64,000 nt of DNA from Gemmatimonadales bacterium (GCA_024278175.1 JAJRTS010000087.1:1-64000); one strand, 5' to 3'; positions 42,790-53,072 are shown, counted from the stretch's first letter. Notes: generated from the letters alone by a model not told the origin. Translations and numbers: made by a program.

Positions 42790-45771
42790 TCAGGCGTTTC
42801 GTCCGCAACAGTGTTTGTATTTCTTGCCGCTGCCACAGGGGCAGGGGTCGTTACGGCCAACCTTGGGTGTATCGTGACGGACCGTTTGCTGACGAGGGGG
42901 CTGCTGGGGCGCAAGAGCTGCTTCATCGCCCCCGCTGAACGCGGACACCGTGGCATGGTGCACGGCCATCTGCGTTGGCTTGGGGGCGCGATTGCGGCGC
43001 TCCAGCTCGTTCTCGTCGATAAACTGGGCCTTGAAAAACAGGCTGGCCACATCCTCCTTGATCTTTTCCAGCAGCACAACAAAAGCGCTGAACGCTTCCT
43101 TTTTATATTCGATCAGCGGGTCTTTCTGGCCGTAGGCGCGGAAGTTGATTCCGCTCTTGAGATGGTCCAGCATGTAAAGATGCTCGCGCCAGCTCTCGTC
43201 GATCACGCGCATCATCACGTGCTGCATCAGAAAAGCACGGCGTTCCTCGCCCAGCTGCTCGCATTTGATAGCGAACAACTGGTCCACCAGCTTCATGATT
43301 TTCTCGCGGATGTCGTCGGCCCGCAGCTCTTCCGGATTGCTCTGATCAAAACTGATATTAAGCAGGAAACTGCGCAGCAGGTCCGTGCTCAGGCCCTCCA
43401 GGTTCCATTGCTCCGGCGGCGTACCCTCGACCACATAGAGGTTGAGTTTGTTCTCCACCGCCTCATCGAGCATGGTCTTGAAGTCCTCGTCCATGTCCTT
43501 GCCCTCAAGGGCGAACAGGCGCATGTCGTAGATCACCTCGCGCTGCTGGTTCATCACGTCGTCATACTCCAGCAGGTGCTTACGAATCTGGAAGTTGTTG
43601 CCCTCCACCTTTTTCTGCGCCCGCTCGATAGAGCGGGAAACCATCGGGTGGGCGATCACCTCTCCATCCTCCAGGCCCAGGCGATCCATTACCCCGGCCA
43701 CGCGGTCACTGAGGAACAGCCGCATCAGCGAATCTTCCAGCGAGAGAAAAAACTCGCTGCTGCCGGGGTCGCCCTGACGGCCGCTTCGTCCGCGCAACTG
43801 CCTGTCGATCCGGCGCGCCTCGTGGCGCTCGGTGCCGATTATCGCCAGACCGCCGATATCGCACACGCCCTCGCCGAGCTTGATATCCGTGCCCCGGCCG
43901 GCCATGTTGGTGGCGATCGTAACCGCGCCCTTATGGCCGGCCCGGGCGACAATCTCGGCCTCCTGCTGATGGTGCTTGGCGTTGAGCACGTGATGACGGA
44001 CACCTGCGCGCTTGAGCATCCGCGAGAGCGTCTCGGAGATTTCCACGCTTACCGTCCCGACCAGCACCGGGCGTTGCTGCTCGTAGAGCCGGGAAATCTC
44101 CTCGATAATCGCGTTGAACTTCTCGCGCCTGGTACGATAGATTCTGTCGTCCCTGTCATCGCGTACAATCGTCCTGTGGGTGGGAATCACCACCACGTCC
44201 AGCTTGTAGATCTCGTAAAACTCATCGCTCTCGGTCTCCGCCGTACCGGTCATCCCGGCCAGCTTGTCGTAGAGGCGGAAGTAGTTCTGCAACGTAATCG
44301 TGGCCAGGGTCTGGGTCTCGTTTTCGATCCTGACCCCTTCCTTGGCTTCCAGGGCCTGGTGCAGTCCCTCGCTGAACCGCCGGCCGGGCATCAGACGGCC
44401 GGTGAACTCATCGACAATCATCACCTTGCCATCCTGCACCACGTACTCCACGTCCTTCTCGAACAGGATATAGGCCTTGAGCAACTGCTGGATCGTGTGA
44501 ATCTTGTCGCTCTTGTCCAGGTATTCCCGCTCGAGTTGCTGTACTTTTTGCTGTTTCACGTCCGGGGTCAGCGTGGAATCGTTTTCGATTTCGCTGATCC
44601 CGGTGGCAAGATCGGGGATGACGAACATGTTGGGGTCGGAGGGGCTGAGCTGGTCGTGCCCTTTTTCGGTGAACAGCACCTGGTTGCCCCGCTCATCCAT
44701 CGAGAAATAAAGCCCCTCGTCCAACTCCTGCAGCTTTTTCTCGCGCATGTAGTCGGCCTCGACCCGCTTAATCAGCTTCTTGATTCCGTGCTCCTGCAAC
44801 AGCTTCATCAGACGCTTGTTCCTGGGCATTCCCCGCTGGGCCTGCAGCAACTTTCTGCCCGCCTCGTAATTGAATTCCTGCGCCTTTTTCTCGTTCTCTT
44901 CCTTGTCGGCCTGACCGAGCAGCTGCGCGCCCTCGCCCACGATCTGATTGACTTTCTTGACCTGGACCCGCACCAGATCCTCCACCATCGACTTGAACTC
45001 CTTGAACTTGCCCTCGCTGCCCTGCACCGGCCCGGAAATGATCAGCGGGGTACGGGCCTCGTCGATCAGCACGCTGTCCACCTCGTCGACAATCGCGTAA
45101 TGATGCCTGCGCTGGACGCGGTCCTCCAGGCGCAGGGCCATGTTGTCGCGAAGGTAGTCGAAACCGAACTCGTTGTTGGTGCCGTAGGTGATATCGCAGT
45201 CGTAAGCCAGCTTGCGCTGTGAGGGGTCCATGTCGTGCTGGATACAGCCCACGGTGAGGCCGAGGAACTTATAGATCGTCCCCATCCACTCGGCATCGCG
45301 GCTGGCCAGGTAGTCGTTGACTGTCACCAGGTGAGCACCCTTGCCCTTGAGCGCGTTGAGATACATCGGCATCACCGCCACCAGCGTCTTGCCCTCGCCG
45401 GTGGCCATCTCGGCAATCTTGCCCCTGTGCAGCACCACCGCGCCGATCAACTGTACGTCGTAGGGGATCATGTCCCAGACCGCATCCTGGCCGCAGAGCG
45501 TTATCTCGCGGCCCATGTTACGGCGGCAGGCGTCCCTGACAATCGCGAACGCCTCGGGCAATGCCTCCTCGCAAGCCCGTTCCTGCTCGTCGGGATCGGA
45601 GATAGCGCGAATGCGCTCCATCAGCGCCAGGCTTTTTTCCTGCAACTGCTCGTCGGTAAGCTCTTCCAACTCCTTGTAAATCCGGTTGATCTGCTCAACC
45701 AGCGGTTGGATAGTTTTGATTTCGCGCGCGTGCTTATCGCCAAGAAAGAGCTTGAGTATCTTTGTAATCAT
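42790..45771 (-). CDS. secA: Preprotein translocase ATPase SecA
   Basis: Motor of Sec-dependent export. Walker [16 protein letters not shown] (about 121-135), [71 protein letters not shown], and a C-terminal zinc SEC-C motif [14 protein letters not shown]. 993 aa, on the long side owing to insertions in the first nucleotide-binding half (about residues 280-400), as in Bacteroidetes-like SecAs. Start ATG 45771, with GGAA seven bases upstream. The frame extends to 45816, but that part lies in a dispersed repeat. Confidence 0.98.
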   Translation of the reverse strand: MITKILKLFLGDKHAREIKTIQPLVEQINRIYKELEELTDEQLQEKSLALMERIRAISDPDEQERACEEALPEAFAIVRDACRRNMGREITLCGQDAVWDMIPYDVQLIGAVVLHRGKIAEMATGEGKTLVAVMPMYLNALKGKGAHLVTVNDYLASRDAEWMGTIYKFLGLTVGCIQHDMDPSQRKLAYDCDITYGTNNEFGFDYLRDNMALRLEDRVQRRHHYAIVDEVDSVLIDEARTPLIISGPVQGSEGKFKEFKSMVEDLVRVQVKKVNQIVGEGAQLLGQADKEENEKKAQEFNYEAGRKLLQAQRGMPRNKRLMKLLQEHGIKKLIKRVEADYMREKKLQELDEGLYFSMDERGNQVLFTEKGHDQLSPSDPNMFVIPDLATGISEIENDSTLTPDVKQQKVQQLEREYLDKSDKIHTIQQLLKAYILFEKDVEYVVQDGKVMIVDEFTGRLMPGRRFSEGLHQALEAKEGVRIENETQTLATITLQNYFRLYDKLAGMTGTAETESDEFYEIYKLDVVVIPTHRTIVRDDRDDRIYRTRREKFNAIIEEISRLYEQQRPVLVGTVSVEISETLSRMLKRAGVRHHVLNAKHHQQEAEIVARAGHKGAVTIATNMAGRGTDIKLGEGVCDIGGLAIIGTERHEARRIDRQLRGRSGRQGDPGSSEFFLSLEDSLMRLFLSDRVAGVMDRLGLEDGEVIAHPMVSRSIERAQKKVEGNNFQIRKHLLEYDDVMNQQREVIYDMRLFALEGKDMDEDFKTMLDEAVENKLNLYVVEGTPPEQWNLEGLSTDLLRSFLLNISFDQSNPEELRADDIREKIMKLVDQLFAIKCEQLGEERRAFLMQHVMMRVIDESWREHLYMLDHLKSGINFRAYGQKDPLIEYKKEAFSAFVVLLEKIKEDVASLFFKAQFIDENELERRNRAPKPTQMAVHHATVSAFSGGDEAALAPQQPPRQQTVRHDTPKVGRNDPCPCGSGKKYKHCCGRNA

Positions 45772-45794
45772 TGTCGGATTCCAGTGCCTTTCAT

Positions 45795-45950
45795 GATGGC
45801 TTTGTAAAAAGTCCATCTACTTCGTTGCGCTGCATATCTCGTCAGTTGCGGAGTACCTTTGAGTACGCCTCATTCCTCGATCCTTGCGCGCCTCGTAGCT
45901 GGTGCTTTTTACTTTGCCATCGGCAAATATGACTTTTTACGAAATCGTCT
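45795..45950. repeat. MITE-like element upstream of secA
   Basis: About 155 bases bounded by inverted GTAAAAAGTC (45804-45813) and GACTTTTTAC (45931-45940), with the flanks GATGGCTTT / AAATCGTC continuing imperfectly. An internal GCTTTTTACTTTGCCATC repeats the arm. Contains no gene. It sits in the secA 5' region and may carry or displace its promoter. Confidence 0.65.
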
Positions 45951-46016
45951 TTCGTCCTGCCTGATTAATTCGGAACTATATAGCTTTATTGAATTTAAGC
46001 CGCTATTTACAAGAAA

Positions 46017-46622
46017 TCAACTCGCGGGGCCGGCGTAAAGACCGTTGGCGAGGATATAGCGCTCCACCTCCGCGCTCACCAGCCAGCGTATCGAACAGCC
46101 GGCGGCTCGGGAGCGGCGGATCTGGGTGGCCGATACGCCGATCAACGGCATATCGATCCAGCAGACGTCGAGCTCGGGGAACTGACGCTCGAACTCGGCC
46201 GGATCTGTGTCGAATCCCTGACGGTTGAGCGCGGCGATCCGGGCCAGCTTGCAGATTTCCCGCCAGTCCTTCCAGGTGTCGAACTCGGCCAGGTTGTCCG
46301 TGCCCATGATGAAAAACAACTCGTCGCCTTCGCTCAGGCGGCTGCCGCGGTATTGGCGAAGAGTATCCACCGTAAAAGAGCTACCCGGGCGTTCGATTTC
46401 ATTCAGATACAACTCGAAACGGGGATCGCCATCCACGGCCAGTTCCAACATCGCCACCCTGTGCCGTGCCGCGCCGATAGAACGCTCCAGCTTGTGCGGA
46501 GCTCTGGCGGCGGGCACCAGCAGCAGCTTGTCCAGCTTCAACTGTTCCCAGGCGGCCTGCGCCCCGATCAGATGCCCGATATGCACGGGATCGAACGTGC
46601 CGCCCAACATCGCTACCCTCAC
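46017..46622 (-). CDS. nadD: Nicotinate-nucleotide adenylyltransferase
   Basis: Adenylates nicotinate mononucleotide in NAD synthesis. Nucleotidyltransferase motif MLGGTFDPVHIGHLIGAQ, RAPHKLERSIGAARHRVAML, FFIMGTDNLAEFDTWKDW and the C-terminal IGVSATQIRRSRAAG (ISxTxxR type). 201 aa. GTG 46622 with AGGAGG six bases upstream. Third gene of a TPR-bamD-nadD set. The yqeK/rsfS partners usual in other bacteria are not adjacent. Confidence 0.95.
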   Translation of the reverse strand: MRVAMLGGTFDPVHIGHLIGAQAAWEQLKLDKLLLVPAARAPHKLERSIGAARHRVAMLELAVDGDPRFELYLNEIERPGSSFTVDTLRQYRGSRLSEGDELFFIMGTDNLAEFDTWKDWREICKLARIAALNRQGFDTDPAEFERQFPELDVCWIDMPLIGVSATQIRRSRAAGCSIRWLVSAEVERYILANGLYAGPAS

Positions 46623-46664
46623 ACTACGCCTCCTCTGGCTACAACCCCGCCGAACCGTCCGCGT

Positions 46665-47471
46665 TCACTGGCGCGAACCATCTTTCCTCGCCGGCTCACC
46701 GGTAAGCGATTGTTCCTTCTCCTGCCCGGCGCCGCACAGTTCCCTGGCCTGTTCGCTCTGCGGGTAATCCCGGCAGAGCCATGCCAGCGCATCCCGCGCA
46801 TCATCGGGGTAACCCATGCTGCGGCTGGCCTTGTAGAGCAGGTACAGGGTTGCAGGCAACACTGTGGATTCCGAATAATTACTGATAATGCTTTTGAGGT
46901 AAATAATCGCGGAATCGTACATCTGCGCTTCGTAATAAAACAGCGCGGTTCTGTATTCCTTTTGCGCCATCTTGTCCCTGAGCAGACCCAGATGATCCCG
47001 CACCGTGTCGGCATACTCGGTGTTCGGATACTTTGTCAGCAGGTTCTGAAACGTGTCCATCGCCTTTTTCGTCTCACTCTGATCGCGTTCAACCCGGCGG
47101 CTCATCGAGGCGTAGGCCAGCCCGGCCTTGAACAGGGCGATATCGGCGAACTGCCCCTGGGGGAACTCGCGGTTAAGCAGTTCGAACTCGCTGGATGCCA
47201 GGATGTAGTCCCGGCTTAAGTAGTAGGAGTCTGCCAGGTAATAACGCGACTGTTCAACCAGCTCGCTACCCGGGTACTTGTAGATCAGGTCCTTGAACTT
47301 TTCGATAGCCTTGGCGTATTCGCCCTTTTCGTAGTAGTAGAACGCTTCCTCAAACTCACCCTCGGGAGTTGGATCGAACCGCCGGACGCTGCTGCATCCC
47401 GCTCCTCCCAGCACAATCAACACCGTGCACAGGGCCAGGATAGATTTTATTGTCCACTGAAAATGATTCAA
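46665..47471 (-). CDS. bamD: Outer membrane assembly lipoprotein BamD
   Basis: TPR lipoprotein of the BAM complex that inserts beta-barrels. Signal with lipobox LGGAGC (Cys about 26), then FEEAFYYYEKGEYAKAIEKF, YPGSELVEQSRYYLADSYYL, YPNTEYADTVRDHLGLLRDK and RTALFYYEAQMYDSAIIYLK, the YfiO/BamD pattern. 268 aa. TTG start with GGAGG four bases upstream. It follows the TPR lipoprotein gene by 27 bases and precedes nadD by 42. It is the main evidence for a two-membrane cell. Confidence 0.9.
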   Translation of the reverse strand: MNHFQWTIKSILALCTVLIVLGGAGCSSVRRFDPTPEGEFEEAFYYYEKGEYAKAIEKFKDLIYKYPGSELVEQSRYYLADSYYLSRDYILASSEFELLNREFPQGQFADIALFKAGLAYASMSRRVERDQSETKKAMDTFQNLLTKYPNTEYADTVRDHLGLLRDKMAQKEYRTALFYYEAQMYDSAIIYLKSIISNYSESTVLPATLYLLYKASRSMGYPDDARDALAWLCRDYPQSEQARELCGAGQEKEQSLTGEPARKDGSRQ

Positions 47472-47498
47472 CTTTCCTCCATTTTTCCGGCGAGCCCG

Positions 47499-48437
47499 TT
47501 AGAGAGACTGCTTGCCGCTGAACTCGATTTCCTCGATCCGCTTACGGGCCTGCTCGGCGATTTTTTTCTTGTAGTAGTAACGATTCAACTTCAGTACCCG
47601 CTCGAAAGCCTGCCTGGCCTCGGCGGGCCGCTTGTCGTCGAGCAGAATCTCTCCGCGCAGGTACCAGGCGTCGTCCACCAGGTGCTGCGGCTGCTTGCTG
47701 GAGATAATCTGCTCGAGATAGAAAAAAGCCTGCTCCAGGTCGCCTTCCTCACGCATTTGCACGGCCAGCGGATAGCCACAGCTTCCGCGGTGCCAGAGCG
47801 CCTGCTCAGCCATGGCCTGGCCGGGATAGAGGTTGACGAACTGGTCGTAGTACAGATAGGCGTTAAAAAAGTCCTCGAGCTTTTCGTAGCTCTCGGCCAG
47901 GTTGAACATACAATCGCCGGCGCGCTGCTCGTCCTCGGCCAGGGGCAGCCCGCGAATGTAGAACGCTATTGCCCGGCGGTAGTCGGGAAGCGCGAAATAG
48001 TAATCGCCCAGCACGAAATAGTACGAGCCCAGGCTGAACGAGGGGTCGATGGCCAGGATTTCCTCCAGCGCGTTGACCATCGTGGTGGTATCCCCCGACC
48101 TGCCGCGCTCCACGGCGATCTGGAGATAATCGAGCAGAACACCCTCGTCGGGCACCGAGTCCCGGGCGCTGAAATAGCGGTCGAAATAGCTCTTGGCCTG
48201 AAAAAAATCGCCCTGCATCACGTAGACCTTGCCGATCTTGCGCAATAGTCCGGCGCTGGCCCCGCTGGTTTTTTCCGCCATCAGGTACTCGGCCAGCGAA
48301 TCGTCGTACTGGCCGTTGCGGTAATAGTAATCCCCACGCTGCTCGTAGTTGCTGCGCTGGTCGCCGCATCCGGCCGCCAGAGCTGCTACAAGGATAAGCA
48401 AGGCCAGCGTTGGCCAGATGTTACCGACTCTGTCCAT
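47499..48437 (-). CDS. TPR-repeat lipoprotein
   Basis: 312 residues with a lipoprotein signal (LALLILVAALAAGC) and at least six TPR-like helical pairs (YEQRGDYYYRNGQYDDSLAEY; RKIGKVYVMQGDFFQAKSYF; DYRRAIAFYIRGLPLAEDEQ; YEKLEDFFNAYLYYDQFVNL). Likely periplasmic and membrane-anchored. Its place directly before bamD suggests an envelope-assembly or scaffold role, but there is no direct evidence. ATG 48437 with AGGA seven bases upstream. Confidence 0.85.
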   Translation of the reverse strand: MDRVGNIWPTLALLILVAALAAGCGDQRSNYEQRGDYYYRNGQYDDSLAEYLMAEKTSGASAGLLRKIGKVYVMQGDFFQAKSYFDRYFSARDSVPDEGVLLDYLQIAVERGRSGDTTTMVNALEEILAIDPSFSLGSYYFVLGDYYFALPDYRRAIAFYIRGLPLAEDEQRAGDCMFNLAESYEKLEDFFNAYLYYDQFVNLYPGQAMAEQALWHRGSCGYPLAVQMREEGDLEQAFFYLEQIISSKQPQHLVDDAWYLRGEILLDDKRPAEARQAFERVLKLNRYYYKKKIAEQARKRIEEIEFSGKQSL

Positions 48438-48529
48438 ATTAGTTTCCTGTCCACGCGCCCCCCCGGCCTGTCAAAAGCCGGCCCGGGCGGCGGCCGGTTA
48501 TTAATTCCCACGTTTTCAGGTATTAAAAT

Positions 48530-48558
48530 AAGTTAGACCCGGCGCGCCCAACTGTCAA
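48530..48558 (-). promoter_or_regulatory. Likely promoter of the TPR-bamD-nadD genes
   Basis: Minus-strand TTGACA (48553-48558) and TAACTT (48530-48535), spacer 17. About 90 bases upstream of the TPR lipoprotein ATG. Confidence 0.45.
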
Positions 48559-48626
48559 CGGTTTCGGCTTTTGCAGCCGGTGAGCAGCCCCTGTCAACCA
48601 CCCGCTTCCCCGGCGCTTCGGCCTGC

Positions 48627-48655
48627 TTGACACGGAAGCGGTTATCGTCCATAAT
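48627..48655 (+). promoter_or_regulatory. Promoter of the zf-HC2/TPR gene
   Basis: TTGACA (48627-48632) and CATAAT (48650-48655), spacer 17. About 60 bases upstream of ATG 48715. Confidence 0.6.
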
Positions 48656-48714
48656 TAGTCCGTCCCATCCACGGGCCGGCTCCTTCCCGCCGGCTCTCAT
48701 GCACGGAGAATACA

Positions 48715-49860
48715 ATGGATTGTCCAGAACTGAAAACGATTCTCGCCTCGCTGGACGACGATCTGATCCCGGACCATCTCCACTGCCGGCTCGAGGAGCA
48801 TTTTGCCCAGTGCCGCGCCTGCCGGGCGGGCATGGCCAATTTCCGCCAGATCGGCAAGATCATCGAAAAAACAGTCTACGGAGTCCGCAGCGAAGACGAC
48901 TTGCTGCGCTATATCCGTCATCTCACCGGCCGCAACTTGCGCTGGGCAACCGCGGACGACCGGCCTCGCGGCTGCAAAAAAACCGGGTTATTCAGGCTGC
49001 TGATCAAGGTTGCCGCCGGGTTCGCCGCCGCGGCCGGCCTGGGGGCCAGCCTGGCGCTGATCCTGGGCTACTTTGGCCTGATCGGCAACGCCGGCGGCCC
49101 GCCGGTGGAAATCGTTTTCGACCCCTCGGCCAGCGAACCGGTCCTGGTCGGCAACACTCCCGCGCCCGTCAATACTGTCGCCGCAAACCAAGACTCCGGC
49201 CTGGCGGTTGTCGTACCCAAAGGTGGACTGAACCCGGACGCGGTGTACGACTACCTCAACGCCGTCCCGCCGTCGCCGGTGGACAGCACTCCCGGATCGC
49301 CATCGCTGACCCCGGATGACAGCTCGAACCTGCGCAACATGGAAGCCGAGCTGGCGGCGCTTCGCGACGCCCTGGCGCGCGACCCCAGTGACATCTCCGT
49401 TCGCCGCCGGATGATGGACAAGTATCGCCTGGTAATCGAAGAACGCAAGCGGCTGCAGCGGATGCTGCGCGTGCAGGATTACTACAACCTGGGCTACCTT
49501 TACTATACCGCCGGCGAGTACCCTCAGACCGCGATTGTCACCGGCGAGGGCCTGCGGCTGGTGCGGATGGGCCCCACGCAGTACCTGCACTACCTCAAGG
49601 CGATGAGCCACTACCAGATTGCGCTGCGCGCCTCGGCTCCCCTGCCGGCCGATACCACGGCCGACAGCGCCGCGCGAGTGCGTGGGGCCAGGATGCGCAC
49701 CGAGCTGGACCGCGAGGGCAGCCGCCGCGCGGTGGCGGAGCTGCGCAAGGCGATCACCGGGTTCAGCCACCTGCTCTCCAGCCCCGAGCTGGAAGGCCCG
49801 GCCCGCGAGTGGATCCTGCGTTGCAACGAGCAGATCGGCGCTCTCACCGCGGGAAACTGA
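48715..49860 (+). CDS. Membrane protein with zf-HC2 (anti-sigma-like) head and TPR tail
   Basis: N-terminal zf-HC2 zinc site (C3, then H29-x3-C33-x2-C36 in EEHFAQCRAC), as in cytoplasmic anti-sigma domains. A single membrane helix lies at about 98-123. A Pro/Ser-rich periplasmic linker and a C-terminal helical TPR-like region follow (DYYNLGYLYYTAGEYPQTAI; LHYLKAMSHYQIAL). 381 aa. ATG 48715 with GGAG seven bases upstream. Usually such proteins pair with an ECF sigma factor gene; none is adjacent. It may inhibit a distant sigma factor or be a divergent scaffold. The next gene is co-directional. Confidence 0.8.
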   Translation: MDCPELKTILASLDDDLIPDHLHCRLEEHFAQCRACRAGMANFRQIGKIIEKTVYGVRSEDDLLRYIRHLTGRNLRWATADDRPRGCKKTGLFRLLIKVAAGFAAAAGLGASLALILGYFGLIGNAGGPPVEIVFDPSASEPVLVGNTPAPVNTVAANQDSGLAVVVPKGGLNPDAVYDYLNAVPPSPVDSTPGSPSLTPDDSSNLRNMEAELAALRDALARDPSDISVRRRMMDKYRLVIEERKRLQRMLRVQDYYNLGYLYYTAGEYPQTAIVTGEGLRLVRMGPTQYLHYLKAMSHYQIALRASAPLPADTTADSAARVRGARMRTELDREGSRRAVAELRKAITGFSHLLSSPELEGPAREWILRCNEQIGALTAGN

Positions 49861-49969
49861 CAAAAGCCCTTCCCCCCCAAGATACCTACCGGACACTTGC
49901 GCAAAATGTTCCCCCCGGCTTATCTTAGTGCCCTGCCTGATAACTCTTGAATCATTTTCAGGATTACCG

Positions 49970-50632
49970 ATGACTGACGATAAAATATTCGATCGCTGGC
50001 AGAATCGTATCGAGCGCGGGCTGGCCCGGCTGATTTCCTCCGACCGGTCGATCGCCGGGGCCGGGCGCTACGCCGAGGCCCTGGAGCACAGCAGGAGCCT
50101 GGGCAAGCTCAACGCCCCGGCCGCGCGGCTGTTCAACGCCCTGGCGGAAATCAGCCTGCGCACCGGTTTCTCACTGCTGGCGATAGTCCTGCTGCGCCGC
50201 GCCAGCCGGATCGCCCCCTCGGACCCGCTGCTGAAATTGAACATGAGCCGCGCCCAACTCAGCCTGGCCACTCGCTTCCTGTTGCGCGCTCCAGCCAGTG
50301 GCGGGGCGGCCTACAACCTTGACGACGGGCGGCGGCGGCTCGAGAAGCTGATCGCCTCCGGCAAGCTGCCCGAGGCCACGAAGACCGAGGCCACGCTGCT
50401 GCTGCGGCGCATCGAGGACCGGCGGGAGATGTGGCAGGATATCCGCGGAGGAGACCTGGACGCCTCGCGGATCAGGGAGCTGGTGGCCGCGGAGGACCGC
50501 GAGGTGCGTGAACTGCGCAGGAAAAAAATCCCCACAGTGGAAGAACTGGAAAAATATGAGCCGAAGCGCACAGGGTTCTATTACCGAGAATACCGTGAAC
50601 AGCAACGCGCACAAGGCCGGCGCAAACGCTGA
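49970..50632 (+). CDS. Unknown helical protein
   Basis: 220 residues from ATG 49970, which has AGGA six bases upstream. The frame is open into the previous gene, but that part is a shadow. Predicted mostly helical and highly basic, with TPR-like stretches (YAEALEHSRSLGKLNAPAARLFNAL; LLAIVLLRRASRIAPSDPLL written in part) and a charged C-terminus (KIPTVEELEKYEPKRTGFYY). No signal peptide or membrane helix. I do not recognise the family. It may belong functionally with the TPR membrane protein 110 bases upstream. Confidence 0.7.
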   Translation: MTDDKIFDRWQNRIERGLARLISSDRSIAGAGRYAEALEHSRSLGKLNAPAARLFNALAEISLRTGFSLLAIVLLRRASRIAPSDPLLKLNMSRAQLSLATRFLLRAPASGGAAYNLDDGRRRLEKLIASGKLPEATKTEATLLLRRIEDRREMWQDIRGGDLDASRIRELVAAEDREVRELRRKKIPTVEELEKYEPKRTGFYYREYREQQRAQGRRKR

Positions 50633-50756
50633 TTTGTTGCGGCCCCGACAACGTTTACCCTGCCTTGTTGCAGAGTTTTCACCGGGTTTTTCAGCCCCGC
50701 CCTCCACCCGAAAGCGGCAAACCTCACCCTTACGCGCGGTTCAATATCGAAAATCC

Positions 50757-50785
50757 TTGAATACTCGCGGGAAAATCGATATAAT
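50757..50785 (+). promoter_or_regulatory. Distal promoter of pckG
   Basis: TTGAAT (50757-50762) and exact TATAAT (50780-50785), spacer 17. It would give a leader of about 310 bases before the pckG start. The 473-base gap from 50633 holds no gene. Confidence 0.55.
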
Positions 50786-50933
50786 ATTAGGCTCCTTCAG
50801 TAGAGCGAGAAGGTTTGTTCGGGGCCTGAGATTATCCTGCCTTCGTGCGGGCGGCAGGCTTCCTCCCGGACATCACCCTGAGTGTTACCGCGTGCGTGAT
50901 CAGGTAACAATTCATCTTGCGATTAATCTGGCA

Positions 50934-50976
50934 ACATTAACTTTACATTAACTTTAATCGATATGAATGTTATAGA
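50934..50976 (+). promoter_or_regulatory. Tandem 11-base repeat and proximal pckG promoter
   Basis: ACATTAACTTT occurs twice in perfect tandem (50934-50944, 50945-50955). Seventeen bases after the second TTAACT (50948-50953) lies TATAGA (50971-50976). A direct repeat with one-helical-turn period replacing the -35 is the layout of OmpR/PhoB-class activated promoters. Inference only. Confidence 0.4.
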
Positions 50977-51105
50977 CGATTAAGCAGGCGCTGACAAATC
51001 AAAACGCTGTCGTAAAAGTACGCCCGGCGTTTGCTTTGATCACCAGAGTTGAATACATCGATAACGAGTCAGGTTACTTTACTCAATCAGCCAGGAGGCT
51101 CTGTA

Positions 51106-52917
51106 ATGAACCCACCCGCTGGTCCGAAAAAGCTGCTAGACTGGGTAGATGAGGTTGCGGCCCTTACCAGGCCGGACACCGTTCAATGGTGCGACGGCAC
51201 CACGGAAGAATATGACCGTCTGATGCAATTGATGGTCGACGATGGAATCGCTATCAGGCTCAACGGGAAAAAACGCCCGAACAGTTTCCTGTTCCGCTCA
51301 TCACCTTCAGATGTGGCGCGCGTGGAAAAACGCACGTATATCGCCTCACGCACAAAAGAGGCCGCAGGCCCGACCAACAACTGGATCGACCCGGACCAAT
51401 TGAAAGAAACGATGAAGGGCCTCTACGACGGTTGCATGAGGGGCCGCACCATGTACGTTATCCCCTTCTCGATGGGACCGGTGGGCTCGAATATCGCCAA
51501 AATCGGGATCGAGATCACCGACTCTCCCTACGTGGTTGTCAACATGCATATCATGACCCGCGTGGGCCAAAAGGTTCTGGATGTGCTGGCCCGGGACGAA
51601 GAGTTCATTCCCACGTTGCATTCGGTGGGCAAACCACTGGCCGAGGGCGAGGCCGATAACGGTCAGTGGCCCTGCGCCCCTATCGAGGAAAAATACATCT
51701 CCCACTTTCCCGAGGAGAGGATGATCTGGTCCTACGGCTCGGGATACGGCGGCAACGCTCTGCTGGGGAAAAAGTGCCTGGCGCTGCGGATCGCCTCCGT
51801 GGCCGCCCGCGACGAGGGCTGGCTGGCCGAGCACATGCTGATCCTGGGGATCACGAATCCCGAGGGCGTTAAAAAATACGTGGCCGCCGCGTTCCCCTCG
51901 GCCTGCGGCAAAACCAACCTGGCCATGCTTGTCCCCACGGTGCCGGGCTGGAAAGTGGAGACCGTGGGCGACGATATCGCGTGGATGAAGTTCGGCCAGG
52001 ACGGCCGCCTGTACGCGATCAACCCCGAGGCCGGCTTTTTCGGTGTGGCCCCGGGCACCTCGATGGACTCCAATCCCAACGCGATGAAGTCGGTTGAAAG
52101 AGACTCTATTTTCACCAACGTGGCCCTGACCGACGACGGTGACATCTGGTGGGAGGAAATCGGCTATGATGCGCCGGGCAAGCTGATCGACTGGCACGGC
52201 AACGAGTGGGATGCCGCCACCGCCGACAAGCCCGCCGCCCATCCCAACGCCCGTTTCACCGCGCCGGCGGCCAGTTGTCCCGCCATGGCTCCCGAATGGG
52301 AGGACCCGGCGGGCGTGCCAATCAGCGCGATCCTGTTCGGCGGACGGCGCCCCGGCACGATCCCGCTAGTACACCAGGCGCGCAACTGGAACCACGGCGT
52401 GTTCATGGGCTCGATAGTGGGCAGCGAGATTACCTCCGCGGCCCTGGACCTCAAGGCCGGCACCATCCGCCGCGACCCGTTCGCCATGCTGCCGTTCTGC
52501 GGCTACAACATGGGTGAATACTTCCAGCATTGGATCAAGCTGGGGCAGAAGGCGGACCAGAGCAAGCTGCCGGAGATTTTCTTCGTAAACTGGTTCCGCA
52601 AGACAGCCGACGGCAAGTGGCTCTGGCCCGGCTACGGCGAGAACAGCCGCGTGCTCAAATGGGTTTTCGAGCGCTGCATCGGCGAGGGCGAGGCCACTGA
52701 TTCCCCGATCGGCTGGATGCCGGCCCAGGGCGCGATAGGCCGGCCGGAGGGCGTGAGCGAGCAAGACATGGCCGAGTTGCTGGCCGTGGACCGGGAAGGC
52801 TGGCTGCGGGAAATAAAGTCCGTGCGCGAAGAGCACTATCCCAAGTTCGGCGATAAACTGCCCGCGGAGCTTTCCGCCGAGCTGAACACTCTGGAGCAGC
52901 GGCTTAATCAGAGCTAG
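51106..52917 (+). CDS. pckG: Phosphoenolpyruvate carboxykinase (GTP)
   Basis: Interconverts oxaloacetate and PEP using GTP, a gluconeogenic or anaplerotic enzyme. Hallmarks: [39 protein letters not shown], the kinase loop [17 protein letters not shown] with the mobile active-site Cys, [20 protein letters not shown] and [15 protein letters not shown]. 603 aa, standard for the GTP class. ATG 51106 has AGGAGG seven bases upstream; an upstream in-frame start at 51049 lacks one. A strong terminator follows. Confidence 0.97.
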   Translation: MNPPAGPKKLLDWVDEVAALTRPDTVQWCDGTTEEYDRLMQLMVDDGIAIRLNGKKRPNSFLFRSSPSDVARVEKRTYIASRTKEAAGPTNNWIDPDQLKETMKGLYDGCMRGRTMYVIPFSMGPVGSNIAKIGIEITDSPYVVVNMHIMTRVGQKVLDVLARDEEFIPTLHSVGKPLAEGEADNGQWPCAPIEEKYISHFPEERMIWSYGSGYGGNALLGKKCLALRIASVAARDEGWLAEHMLILGITNPEGVKKYVAAAFPSACGKTNLAMLVPTVPGWKVETVGDDIAWMKFGQDGRLYAINPEAGFFGVAPGTSMDSNPNAMKSVERDSIFTNVALTDDGDIWWEEIGYDAPGKLIDWHGNEWDAATADKPAAHPNARFTAPAASCPAMAPEWEDPAGVPISAILFGGRRPGTIPLVHQARNWNHGVFMGSIVGSEITSAALDLKAGTIRRDPFAMLPFCGYNMGEYFQHWIKLGQKADQSKLPEIFFVNWFRKTADGKWLWPGYGENSRVLKWVFERCIGEGEATDSPIGWMPAQGAIGRPEGVSEQDMAELLAVDREGWLREIKSVREEHYPKFGDKLPAELSAELNTLEQRLNQS

Positions 52918-52951
52918 GCGACTTGCCCGGCGTCAGATATCCTTAGGTTGA

Positions 52952-52985
52952 AAGCGGCTTCCCAAGGGAAGCCGCTTTTTTCTTT
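52952..52985 (+). terminator. Rho-independent terminator of pckG
   Basis: Perfect 12-base stem AAGCGGCTTCCC (52952-52963) with GGGAAGCCGCTT (52966-52977), two-base loop, followed by TTTTCTTT. Confidence 0.93.
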
Positions 52986-53072
52986 ACAGCCCATCAGCCG
53001 CGGAATATATTGCAAACGACCCCGGTACGGCATGCAACCGGGGATAATCTCACGATAGCTCAGGAGGCGACC

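Noticed and set aside
42811-45222. 803-codon plus-strand open frame
   Set aside because: Antisense shadow of secA, which has all motor motifs.
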